Positions 54,369 to 64,000 of a stretch of DNA of 64,000 nt are shown piece by piece. The stretch's first letter is position 1. Each line of letters starts with the position of its first letter. The position numbers were made by a program, and so were the translations under genes. The notes beneath the pieces are model-generated. The model had not been told where the DNA came from. It saw only the letters and a program-made list of their open reading frames with translations, and did not search any database. The DNA lies in assembly GCA_000442125.1 (NCBI GenBank), contig KE546971.1, forward strand, positions 870,583 through 934,582, in the 5' to 3' direction. This DNA comes from Opeltia flavorubescens. Lineage: Eukaryota > Ascomycota > Lecanoromycetes > Teloschistales > Teloschistaceae.

Positions 54369-57093
54369 ATGACACGTCCATTGATTAATCCTCTGTTTTT
54401 TGGGCCTTTGTCAGGGACGGTGGATAACCGCATCGTCTCACATCCCAATGACCCAACTGTTTACTATGGAGTGACGATGCCAAACCGCTCAGTGGTAAAT
54501 TTGGTGACAAATTATCATCACCCTCAAAGCTCGGAAAAACCGCTATTACAGCTTTTTGCAGAGGCGCACTCAGCTCTCCATACACCAGACCAACCTGAGG
54601 CGACATTGATTTGGCAACCAACTGTTCACCATAACCCTGGTAGTGTGAGTACTTGGTTATATCATAATATCTGTAATTAAGGTCACTGACCTAAAAATTC
54701 GTAGACATCAAGAAGCCGTCGCAAGCGTGATGCAGCCACAGCAGGCCTTTTAACTGATGCCGAAATCGAAGCTGGTGCAAAGACCCCGAGAACAAATTCG
54801 CAGGCTACAGTCAAAAATAAACCTAGACGTGGAAGACCTCGTGGGTCTACCACAAAGCCTCCGCAACCGTCAAAGCCATTGACGCTCTCTATCAGTAGGC
54901 CTGTTAAACAGGAACTACCACTGGATATATGGGATCAGATAGTTCGCTACTCCGATTTAAAATGCGCTATCAGTATAAGTAAGATGACGAGAGATCATCA
55001 GGAACTACTATCAAAATCCTCGCTGTGGAAAGCTGTGCGTCATCATGTTTACGGCTCAGATCATCCTGATCCACCACCAGGCATTACTGAACGTCAGTAT
55101 GCCCAACTTATCACTGGCATTGGATGCCAGGATAAAGGCTGTAATAACAATAGAGCAAAGGACACCTGTTGGGCTGCTCAGCGTAGGTGGTGCGTGTCTT
55201 GTTTGAGAAAGAAAACTATCTCGGTAGGTTAGTCGCATGAACAGACACTGCGTAGACTTATGATCCTTTGTGCTCCAGGTGGATAGTTGTGGATTCTTTT
55301 TGAAAAAGTATCCAGAGATCACCAAGTACGTCACACGGATCGACTTAGCCAATTTCACGATTTTGAAAGATAGCTATCATGATAACTCGTCCTCATTCGG
55401 ATTCCTACGGAAGGATCTTGCTCGGGCTGCAGATGAGGTTGATCATGCAGTGGTTAGATATGGCTGCTCTGTCCAGGACAGAGCATCTAACCTTGGCTTC
55501 CAAGCATGGCTTGACACTAAAGCAACGACGCATAACGTGCTTGTCGAGAAATTGCAGGCGATTGAGAGTTGGTGGCTACTCAATAAAGCTAAAGTACGAG
55601 AGGAGGCTAGGCTGAAGAAGCAGGCGAGATCGACATTCTTCACTGGAAAAGCACTCTCATTGGATCCGCCTCTGGACCTTGCGGCTCTTGAGCAACTTGA
55701 ATGCTTTCGCCAAGCAGTGGTATCCAAGGCCAAACCGTCCGAAAGAGCTTGGAAATCTCTGAAGAACAAGATCCGATCTGAGCAAGTGCGACAACAGCAG
55801 CAGCAGCAGATCACTGCAACACGAGTGTCACCCTGTGTATTCTATGATTTAGAGTGGATTGAAGAGGAAGAAAGGCCCGAAGGTACCGACCAAGACTTTG
55901 CAAGCACCATCCAGATGCGTGTAGATGCTATGGAGGGCAGCTTCGATAAGGGAAAGCCGACGGAATATAGCGACTTTGTTCGCGTCACCCTTGACACAAT
56001 ATACGAAGAAAATGAGCAGGGTTCTTATGAAGACGACCTATACGAATACCCCCAACTCACAATGAGTATTGCCAAGGATATATACGATGCGTATCTGGCA
56101 GAAGAGCGTATCGATGACTTGGTAGAATCAAAGAAGCTATTCGGAGCAGTTCAATTAATCTGCCCTGCATGCAAAGATGGCAACGCTCGGGAGCAGAAGA
56201 ATTTCTTGACACTGATGAACCATATATGGGACTGCCATCTCGACCAAGGGCCAGGTTCCGACGCCTCCTTCGTACAAACAACCAAACAGAAATATACGAC
56301 CTTCCCTTGGGATCATATCAAATGGCCGAAGACTCTCCCTATACTCCCAGTGGGGCAGACAGCCTCTGAATGCAAGATTCGCCTGACAAGGACTGCAGAC
56401 GGGCATAGCGCTTTCAAAGGCAGAGCGGCCGCAACACATATTGGCCAAGGGCAGCCGGACTTTGCGGGAAATGTGCTCTTTGCTGCCTCGTTGTTGGAGG
56501 AAACGGGTCTGGAAGACAAATACCGGACGCAGATCGCACTTAAATACGCCTGCCAGAGATGGTCAAAACGATCGCTACCATCTCGAATCCAGTTCGAGGA
56601 GCTGCAGACAGCACTTGTGCGGAACGGTGTCTCTGGTCTGTTTGAAGGGTTTCGCTGCCAGAAATGTTGTGAAGCGGCACGAGACGGAGGGACTGTGGGT
56701 TACTTTGCGCGTTCAGTCAAACCTTTGGCCAAGCTGAGTGAGCATTATTTCAACAAACATAATCCGGATGTCTGGTCCCGAGAGATGCTTAGTCTGCCTA
56801 CTCCTCAAGAGCTATTGATGCAGTTACGGTTGCCTCGCAACGAGAAAGCATACTCGGTTTTCCTTCGGCTCTTCCCTGCCCAAGCGGACGTAACCATCGA
56901 TCCTCAGCTCCGGAGCAATCGGAACGTAAATTCGGGTGCGGTAGAGGGTCATGAGTTGACCAGGAATACTATCGAAGGAGAGGGGGAAGACTCAGAGGAA
57001 GAGGCAGGATCGGAAGATGAAGAAGACGACGAAGAAGAGCAGGGCTCCGAGGACGATGAAGATGAAGTCTCGGATGAAGAGGGAGACGAGTAG
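54369..57093 (+). CDS. AT-hook, F-box-like and zinc-finger protein, function unknown
   Basis: Exons 54369-54644, 54705-55223 and 55279-57093, all phase 0, give 869 residues. In order: an AT-hook (KPRRGRPRG, about 131-139); an F-box-like stretch (ELPLDIWDQIVRYSDLKCAIS into SSLWK, about 162-201); a Cys cluster (C233, C238, C247, C255, C258); a charged helical region with a short Gln run; a C2H2-like finger C560/C563/H580/H585; a second, C725/C728/H754/H759; and an acidic E/D tail of about 50 residues. The combination suggests a chromatin-associated protein or SCF substrate adaptor, but that is inference. I do not recognise a named family. Introns are 60 and 55 nt with good sites, and the start is the first ATG. 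Confidence 0.8.
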
Positions 57094-57892
57094 AAGATTT
57101 TTGTGGCTGCAATCAAATATAATACGACATTCGGGTAGATTCAGATAGTGCGGAGGTAGGATATGGTAGAGGATGATTATTGACGAAAAAGGTGTCTGAA
57201 TGAGCGACGCGATGCTATGATAACCAGGGTGAACATCCGGTGTTAATGGACGTGAGATGCGAGATTGCCATCAGCATGAATCTTCTAGTGGTTGATCTTG
57301 ACAGGGACAGTCATCGCGAAGGAAGGATGGCTTGAGATGCTGCACTGAACAGTATAGCAGTGCACAAGTTTAGAAGACGACAGCTATCAACAATCTGCTT
57401 TCTCATTTGATACGTTGGGCGAGTGATTTCAATTGGCCGTCCTACATCGACCGATTCTTCAGCTTCTAGTGATATTCTAGGCAAGGCTTCTAGCCTGACG
57501 GTCATGCCTGACTGCATGAATGGCCTCCTCATGGCAGGGTCCGGCTTAAAGCAGGCACCAGCCCACTTAAGACTTGTCTCCTCTTAATATCCTCAGTTTT
57601 GTATCGGTCGAGGTAACGATTTCATGAACCATGGCATCAGATAGCTCTACTTATCGATATGCTCTGGGATCATGGACTCATGATTATCTGAATAAGCTCG
57701 GTAAGGCGGGCTGACTAGATGACTTGGTGCATGGCCTCTCAGCCAATGGGAGCTCGTGATTATGTGGGAACTTTCTTAACCTCTCTTCGATATCTTTTTC
57801 TTACTTTTTGCCCCTTCTGATAAATCATTCTTCTACCGGGATTCCATTCATCCCAGCACAAAGGCAACTGATTCCTTTCTTGTCAACTTGCC
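57094..57892. other. Intergenic region upstream of cytochrome c peroxidase
   Basis: 799 bp. It contains a CCAAT box at 57743-57747. A 73-codon minus-strand frame (57311-57532) is not supported. It is pyrimidine-rich near 57777-57815, as in promoters. Confidence 0.5.
57743..57747 (+). promoter_or_regulatory. CCAAT box upstream of ccp1
   Basis: CCAAT on the + strand, 146 nt before the ATG. The fungal CCAAT-binding Hap complex is known to control haem and respiratory genes, so the position is reasonable, but a 5-mer alone is weak evidence. Confidence 0.3.
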
Positions 57893-59202
57893 ATGGCCTC
57901 GGTTGCCCGATCTTTCACCCGCATTGCCTCCCACACCGCCCCGATAACCTCATCCGTCCGAGTAACTGCCTCCTCGAGCGCTCGCCGTGCCGTTGCTCGC
58001 CAGACCTTTCAGCGTTCCTCCCGTCGCGGCTATGCTTCAGGTCCGGGTGGTGCTTCTTCCAGCACTCCGTATATCTTGGGAGCGCTTGGCCTTGCCGGTG
58101 CCGCAGGTGGTGCTTATCTCTACTTCAATAATGGAAGCTTAATCACCGCCAAGGAAGGGAGCTCGGGCGAGACTCGAGGCGCTTTCACTCCTAATAAGGA
58201 CGACTACCAAAAGGTCTATAACCACATCGCTGCGAGACTCGAGGAGAAGGATGACTACGACGATGGGAGTTACGGCCCCGTCATAGTTCGTCTCGCCTGG
58301 CATTGCAGTGGAACGTAAGTCAAGGGACTCTCTGATTTTGTAGTGATCAAGATACTAAGAGCCTGTTAGATACGACAAAGAAACGAATACTGGTGGCTCC
58401 AACGGTGCCACTATGCGATTTGCGCCTGAGGGTGACCACGGTGCCAATGCAGGCCTCAAAGCGGCTCGTGACTTCCTTGAACCTGTCAAGCGTAAGGGCT
58501 ATCAATCACGGTGTAGTATAGGGACTAACAAATTTGGCAGAGCAATTTCCCTGGATAACTTACTCCGACCTCTGGACTCTTGCCGGCGTCTGCGCCATCC
58601 AAGAAATGCAAGGCCCTCTCATACCTTGGCGGCCCGGCCGAACAGATCGCGACGTCTCCATGTGCACTCCCGACGGTCGGCTTCCCGACGGCGCGAAGGA
58701 GCAGTCCCATCTCCGTGCCATCTTCGGGCGCATGGGTTTCGATGACCGCGAGATCGTCGCCCTGAGCGGTGCGCATGCTCTCGGACGCTGCCACACGGAC
58801 AGAAGCGGATTTGAAGGGCCCTGGAGTTTCAGCCCGACCGTTGTATCAAATGATTATTTCCGCTTGCTATTGGGTGAGAAGTGGAACTTCCGGAAGGTGT
58901 GTAAACCCATTGGATGCTTGTTCCTCATCATGTACCAGTGTTAAGATATTAATTTCTTTGAATAGTGGAACGGTCCCAAACAATACCAAGACGTTGCCTC
59001 AAAAACCCTCATGATGCTCCCCACAGACATGGCCCTGATCAAAGACAAAGAATTCAAGAGACACGTCGAACGTTACGCCAAGGACGATCAGGTTTTCTTC
59101 AACGAGTTCAGAGACGTCATCGTCAAGCTCTTCGAGCTCGGTGTCCCCTTCCAAAGCAAGCCCGAAGACCGAATGAGCCTGAAGCCTACGACGAGCGATT
59201 GA
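57893..59202 (+). CDS. ccp1: Cytochrome c peroxidase, mitochondrial
   Basis: Haem peroxidase of the mitochondrial intermembrane space that reduces hydrogen peroxide with electrons from cytochrome c. Exons 57893-58314, 58370-58491, 58541-58896 and 58966-59202 give 378 residues with all phases closed. Residues 1-50 form an Arg/Ser/Ala presequence. Residues of about 61-79 are a hydrophobic segment of the type cleaved by the rhomboid protease after sorting. Distal residues R133, W136 and H137 lie in RLAWHCSGT. The proximal ligand is H260 in [12 protein letters not shown], and the radical-forming W276 is in [15 protein letters not shown]; the 16-residue H-W spacing equals that of the yeast enzyme. 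Everything needed for activity is present. Confidence 0.96.
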
Positions 59203-60107
59203 AGGAGAATAAAGATAGAAGTTGAACCCATTACCATTGGCTCCGTTCATGGAAGGGAGGTATTTCTTTGAAGTCAAGACTAACATAGAGATTCATGACC
59301 TGAGCGATTGAGCGTAGCGGGCTTTTCTTATAGAATTTTTGCTATCGAGACATACCCCTTTTACTACTTAGATCTTAGAAACCTCGGGCACGTCGCTCGA
59401 TGTACAGCACTTGATAGAAGGCGGGTAGGTAGGCGCTAAGGAAGGGGGCAGGGGAAAAGGCCAGCGCAAGAAGAATTACCTTATATCATCAGGCAGTTCA
59501 CGGTTACGATAATCGAGATAGACGTAACTTCCCACTTCATCTAACTCATCGATCTTGGAACCTTCTCATCAAGTGAATTCATTTCCATTCCTAGAGACCT
59601 TTGTCCTGACTAAGAGATAATCAATATTTGCCTCCATCCTGATTTGGGAATATAAGAAAATGATTCCCGTTACACAATACATGAGATCCTCCTCTCCAAA
59701 CCTCCTCCTCGCCTTCCGTAACCCGCGCGAAAGAACCGCACCGCTCCTAATCATACAATTCTGCTTTCCGCGGAAAAACACCTCCCAAATTCCAAGTTTT
59801 CGCGGGAAAATTACAATAATGGCTGGGATATGGTATCAAAATCGCAAATGCAGCGAGGCCTAAGGCCCCGTCTTGGGGGAATCTCTGGTTGTAAAAAAGG
59901 GAAAAAAAGAACATCGAGAAGGCTCGGACTCGCGAAGTGCCGAATTGAACAAGAATGATGAATGACATACAGCCCGCTATAGCGAGGGTAGGGCTCTATA
60001 GAAAGCGAATAGTGTTGGCGGAAGGATAAGGTCGCGATTAGCTATTAGAGCTCGGTAGATGGTGCATTTCGTTCGAGGGGCGTAGATCGTAAGAGATGGG
60101 TCATGCA
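59203..60107. other. Intergenic region, convergent 3' ends
   Basis: 905 bp between ccp1 and the RhoGAP gene. Frames of up to 73 codons only. No repeat or RNA gene recognised. Confidence 0.5.
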
Positions 60108-63100
60108 TTAGGCAAAAGCTGGTTCTTCACGGACCGCGTCTACAGTAATGTTAGCCTTTAGCTTATCCTTGCCAGTCTGACTTGACGAACCGGAATCTCC
60201 CCTCAGCAAAGGCATCGAGCTCTTTCTTTGGTTTCCGTTCATGAGGAGCATTGAGCTCTCCCTGCGACGAGCCTTGATAGCGCTGTCAGGCGCTAGACTA
60301 CGGCTGTTCGAGCTTGGCTCAGGCCCTGGCACCACCTGGCCCTCATATGACGGACGGAGCGAAACAAAACCTGTTTCATTTTCGTTTGAGTTGGGTTGTG
60401 CCTGTGGCTGGCGGCTCGATGCTTGTGGGAAGTTGGGCTGGTTGTAGGACGGGGTAGGAATATCGGAAAACATCTGCCGACGCGGCGATCGAATGTCTTC
60501 CGGTGTGAGCGGCTCATTAGTCGCTACCTCAGATGATGTAGTAGATATCTGCTCGAGTCCTTCACCGAAGATGGCATCAAACTCAGTCAGAAACATTGAG
60601 AAAACTGGCGCTGGGATATTCAGAGTGGGCGAAAAGACGATGCCAACATTGCGAACACTCATCTTGTTGACGTCCGAGTTGTTGACGATGCCAATGAGGA
60701 ACGCAGAAAGCGCACGTATCAAGGTCCAGTTCGCCTTTGGTAGCCGATGAGCGAGTACATTATACGCAGCGATTTTCTTTGATCTGGAATCAAGATCGAG
60801 TACTGAAAGGAATTCTAGGTGGAGCTCTCGAGTCAAGACCGTAGATGGGAGCTCACGCAAGTAAAGCTTCAGAAGAGAGGCCACGGCATGCACATCATAA
60901 TATTGCCCATCCGCGAGAAAGTCGAAATCACCCTGATTATTGAAACGATCCCGAAGGGCTTTGATCACCACGCTTGACCCGCTAAGACGGAAAATTCCTT
61001 CTTCGCTAGCTGCATCTTGAGCCTCGAGATACTCCAAGCATCGGTAAACGACTGCCGGAAGTGATACATCGATACCTTTGGGAGAGCAAAATTCGACCGC
61101 TTCTGCGAGAGGTACTCCAAATGTTGGTCTGGCATTTGGATTCATCTCTATAGGCGGCGGCTCAATGAAGCTCATTCTCGTGTCATCTNCGTGAGCGGTA
61201 AGGTCTGCATGTTTATCCCGAAAGCCCCAGATACCTCGCTTCTTGGGTTCTTTAAGGTCCTTTACTTGTGGTATCTTGTTCCCCCACGCGCCTGCGTCCT
61301 CTATCTTCGCGCCGTTAGAGGGCCCAGAAATGGGCTTCGAGGCTTGCGACGCACGTCCAGCTGAGGCATTGTCTGACAATGGGGGGGACGGAGTGTCTGC
61401 GTCCGCTCGCTGCGGTACGACGGAGATAACAGGAGGTGGCGCGGGAAGTGTGCGCTCGTAACTTAGAGCCTGAAACCCTTCAAATGTCGCAGATTCCGGG
61501 CTATCAGCGTTTGCTCCATCCTTCTTGGCTATCTGTTTCCTCAGTGCTCTGCTTGAAGTTGATTCCGTACTCGGCACCATGGGTCTCGATCTGTCATTGG
61601 CTTTGTGATCTTCCACATAAAACAAAAGAGCTTCGACCCATACATCCCGTTCCGCATCGTTTTCTGCGCAAAGAACGTGGCGGACGAAGCTATTAGAGTC
61701 TTTGCGTTTAGGTTCCAGAATTAGGAACGCGTGCCTATACTGGTTGTCGGCGTCATCGGCATTCCGGGAGGGGGAGATAGATTGATGAGAGGACTGCTTG
61801 CCAATTTGGGCATTGTGAAGCTTGATTGTTCCAAGTAATGTCCCCCCAGGGGATTCGTAATAGCGCAGAATCGGCTCGTCGAGTACAAAAAATCTGGCCT
61901 TCCATCCGCCGAAATTCTTGCCACGCTTCGTCAGATATCCCTCTTTCACGAGCCGTCCATCTGGGCCTTTCTTCACCGGAGAACCAGGACTTGTATTCAT
62001 GTTACTTGCACTATCGTCACCGGTTGATTCGATAGCATGTGTCGACAAATACCGACAGAGAACCACAGCAGCTCTCTCGTCCATTGGAGTGTCTAATATT
62101 ATTTCAAAGTATCGCTCCAGCGCCACTCTTCTAGCGTCTATCTTGGCCGGTGCATGTCCGCTGAAAAGTGACCGGTCGGGAAGCCTGACCTCAAAAGCTG
62201 TCGTCCTTTTGATTTCATGATCGAGAGAAGGTAAAGACGCCAAAGGCTTCTCCACTTGCCACAGCTCTCGCATATCTGATCTTGCAGATATTCCGAGAGT
62301 GAACACAGGTTCGTCTTCGGATGCCCTATGACCTATATAACTGTGACGTGATGGCTTCAGCCGAGAAGAATTGACCTTGACACTGATTGATGGTAAAGCG
62401 TTTGGAGGGATCAAAAGATCAGGATAGCTATCCGAAACAAAGCCTCTGAAAACACCTCTCGTTTTAGGCACCTCTGTCGTATTGATGGCTGGATGCTTTG
62501 ACAATGGATCACTACCAGTCTGAAATTTGTTCTGATGGTCCTTTGGAGCATGTGACTCGGTATTTAGCTCTCTTTGAGGTTCCTCCGACGATATGAACGG
62601 TGAGACAATAGACATCGGAGTATGCGGCGGCATGGGAATGGGTTGCCGGGGAGCTCTTGGAGAGAGCGGTAATCCTACAAATGCATTCCTCGGTGACAAA
62701 GGCGGGGATGTTCCATATGCCGCTGTTCCATCACGAGGCATCCTCGGCGTTGGTGATTTGAGAGGACGATCAACAGGCCGAGGGCTGACCGGAAGTCCTG
62801 GGCTGATGGGAATCGCTGAGAGCGTCTTCGACTTCATCGTGGTAGGTTGTTTAGGCTGATTGAGAACGCCGGCGAGAGAGGCAGGCGTGGTAAGGTAATT
62901 GGAGTTTTCCACATCATCAGATTGTTCTGGGGCGACACTCTTAATAGATGGCGGCATTGAAAGCTGTACTGCAGCCGCGGGGACAGAGTCCGTTGGAGGC
63001 TTCGAGCCCTTCGTCGATTTCTTAGACCTGCTCCGATCTTCTTGGTCCCTCAATAATGCCACTTCTCTTTCCCGGTCGTCTTCCTCTCTGGTTTTCTTCC

Positions 63101-64000
63101 TACCTCTCTCAAATGTCGGCAACTCGTCAACCTCCACGCTGTCTTCATATTCGGAGCCGGAATGATCCTCAGGGCCATATCGAGATTCCTTGGGTGTTAG
63201 TCGAAGGTCCAATGGCGCAGGCGGAAGCTTTCGAGGAGGTTGCCACTCATTAGCACCAATAAGTGGTGTGGATTCGGTCAACTGAAATGACGGGTTCGGA
63301 AGAGTCTTTTGTGAGAAAGGGAGCGAGCGCTTTCTTGTAAAGCTATTGGGAGACACGACAGCATCAATAGATTGAGAAGCAGATGTTGATCCTGAGGCAT
63401 CTATTTGTAGGTTTCTTGGCCGATTGAGGTTGGTCTGGATTGGTGCAAGACTTTTTTCTGATTTGTTCCCTTCTGAAAGAGGCTTGGAGGCTGCCATGTT
63501 GTATGCTTCGGCGTCTGGAGTATTCTTGTTCGCCCAGCTGGGCGCTTGCTCTGTTGAGTCCGAGGCTGCTATATCCGTACTGTGAGCAGGGTTCGATGTA
63601 CAAGTTGAATTATCAACGATTTCTTTTGTAGCGGTCCTTGGGTCAAGGATCACTGTATCTCGATCCTTGTTTCTTTGGGTGGGTGTCTCCTCAGTGGACG
63701 CATGATCAGCCGGCAGCCCGCTATCGGCTCTCGTATGTGTACTGGTGGGCTGACCCTTATTGTTGGGAACGGGTGGAACCTGCGCGGTATGTTCTTTGAG
63801 CTTTTTCCGGTACCTGTCCTTATCCTTCAACGCCCGCTCCAAGTCTTGATTAAGACCCAATAAAAGTGTCCGCTGCTTGTCTACCAATTTCCACAGCTGA
63901 GCGTTTTGTGCTGCCGCGCTTTGTTTCTCTCGTAGTAGATGCTGGATAAGCGCTTCTGCGGACCCGGCTGTGTTGATCAAGTGCGCTATGTCCGTACTGG
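60108..64000 (-). CDS. bem3: PX-PH-RhoGAP protein, Bem3-like (partial, 5' end beyond window)
   Basis: GTPase-activating protein for Rho/Cdc42-type GTPases in polarity control. The frame is open from the right edge to the TAA at 60108, about 1296 visible residues. The only initiator-like codon near the right end is a TTG and the frame continues upstream, so the true start is outside. Visible order: a basic coiled coil (LWKLVDKQRTLLLGLNQDLE); a long disordered Pro/Ser region; a PX domain around the SLPSLDHEIKRTTAFEVRLPD and ALERYFEIILD text; a PH domain opening VKEGYLTKRGKNFGGWKARFF; and a RhoGAP domain with the catalytic arginine in EEGIFRLSGS and the NVGIVFSPTLN helix. The order matches yeast Bem3. 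One N at 61189 makes a single residue unknown between PH and GAP. Confidence 0.9.
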   Translation of the reverse strand, partial: STDIAHLINTAGSAEALIQHLLREKQSAAAQNAQLWKLVDKQRTLLLGLNQDLERALKDKDRYRKKLKEHTAQVPPVPNNKGQPTSTHTRADSGLPADHASTEETPTQRNKDRDTVILDPRTATKEIVDNSTCTSNPAHSTDIAASDSTEQAPSWANKNTPDAEAYNMAASKPLSEGNKSEKSLAPIQTNLNRPRNLQIDASGSTSASQSIDAVVSPNSFTRKRSLPFSQKTLPNPSFQLTESTPLIGANEWQPPRKLPPAPLDLRLTPKESRYGPEDHSGSEYEDSVEVDELPTFERGRKKTREEDDREREVALLRDQEDRSRSKKSTKGSKPPTDSVPAAAVQLSMPPSIKSVAPEQSDDVENSNYLTTPASLAGVLNQPKQPTTMKSKTLSAIPISPGLPVSPRPVDRPLKSPTPRMPRDGTAAYGTSPPLSPRNAFVGLPLSPRAPRQPIPMPPHTPMSIVSPFISSEEPQRELNTESHAPKDHQNKFQTGSDPLSKHPAINTTEVPKTRGVFRGFVSDSYPDLLIPPNALPSISVKVNSSRLKPSRHSYIGHRASEDEPVFTLGISARSDMRELWQVEKPLASLPSLDHEIKRTTAFEVRLPDRSLFSGHAPAKIDARRVALERYFEIILDTPMDERAAVVLCRYLSTHAIESTGDDSASNMNTSPGSPVKKGPDGRLVKEGYLTKRGKNFGGWKARFFVLDEPILRYYESPGGTLLGTIKLHNAQIGKQSSHQSISPSRNADDADNQYRHAFLILEPKRKDSNSFVRHVLCAENDAERDVWVEALLFYVEDHKANDRSRPMVPSTESTSSRALRKQIAKKDGANADSPESATFEGFQALSYERTLPAPPPVISVVPQRADADTPSPPLSDNASAGRASQASKPISGPSNGAKIEDAGAWGNKIPQVKDLKEPKKRGIWGFRDKHADLTAHXDDTRMSFIEPPPIEMNPNARPTFGVPLAEAVEFCSPKGIDVSLPAVVYRCLEYLEAQDAASEEGIFRLSGSSVVIKALRDRFNNQGDFDFLADGQYYDVHAVASLLKLYLRELPSTVLTRELHLEFLSVLDLDSRSKKIAAYNVLAHRLPKANWTLIRALSAFLIGIVNNSDVNKMSVRNVGIVFSPTLNIPAPVFSMFLTEFDAIFGEGLEQISTTSSEVATNEPLTPEDIRSPRRQMFSDIPTPSYNQPNFPQASSRQPQAQPNSNENETGFVSLRPSYEGQVVPGPEPSSNSRSLAPDSAIKARRRESSMLLMNGNQRKSSMPLLRGDSGSSSQTGKDKLKANITVDAVREEPAFA

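Noticed and set aside
55796-55812. CAG repeat (Gln run) in the AT-hook protein
   Set aside because: Only about six glutamines; ordinary low-complexity.
61189-61189. Ambiguous base N in the RhoGAP gene
   Set aside because: A single unresolved base call, with frame intact on both sides; no biological meaning.

Overview
The window is nuclear DNA from a filamentous ascomycete (Pezizomycotina). The genes are intron-poor. Their introns are short, mostly about 45-80 nt, with GTAAGT/GTGAGT-like donors, CTAAC/CTGAC-like branch sites and YAG acceptors. Pezizomycotina-type proteins are recognisable throughout: Ric8, a Seb1/Msn2-type zinc-finger factor, Iks1, mL59 and a Bem3-type PX-PH-RhoGAP. The class within Pezizomycotina cannot be settled from sequence alone. 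One N at 61189 suggests a draft assembly. I found no transposon, tRNA, rRNA, CRISPR or prokaryotic feature. Coordinates given for spliced genes are my own exon models, checked for reading phase across every junction.

Layout: 1-5042 (-) Rif1, running off the left edge. 5930-7692 (+) Ric8. 7693-12435, a 4.7-kb block without a recognisable gene that ends in an ATG-free leader. 12436-14346 (+) Msn2/Seb1-type factor. 15217-17589 (+) diphthamide synthetase Dph6. 17811-20620 (+) dolichol kinase. 21713-24984 (+) Atg1 kinase. 25295-25023 (-) a candidate small gene. 28714-25759 (-) M1 aminopeptidase. 30099-29480 (-) mitoribosomal mL59, divergent from 30299-32840 (+) Prp28. 33204-35644 (+) Prp39. 36027-37390 (+) a CCHC-finger protein. 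37957-37489 (-) GFA-family protein, divergent from 38339-39379 (+) Atg5. 42806-40434 (-) a zinc-cluster transcription factor. 42807-45380, a second gene-poor block. 47496-45381 (-) Iks1 kinase, divergent from 48459-50126 (+) an RBR ubiquitin ligase. 50874-51666 (+) a four-helix MARVEL-like membrane protein. 53640-52114 (-) an MFS transporter, divergent from 54369-57093 (+) an AT-hook/F-box-like/zinc-finger protein. 57893-59202 (+) cytochrome c peroxidase. 64000-60108 (-) a PX-PH-RhoGAP protein, running off the right edge.

Most genes are core housekeeping or signalling genes with no metabolic cluster. Some functional neighbours stand out. Prp28 and Prp39 act at the same step, U1 at the 5' splice site, and sit head-to-tail 363 bp apart. 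Two autophagy genes, ATG1 and ATG5, lie 13 kb apart. mL59, cytochrome c peroxidase and perhaps one form of the aminopeptidase are mitochondrial.

The most interesting signals are mainly in gene structure. PRP39 has a possible poison exon inside an unusually long intron. ATG1 has a stop-free 3n intron inside the kinase fold and upstream ORFs in its leader. The Msn2-like gene has a long leader without any ATG. Two poorly characterised multi-zinc proteins and a small candidate gene are also worth checking.
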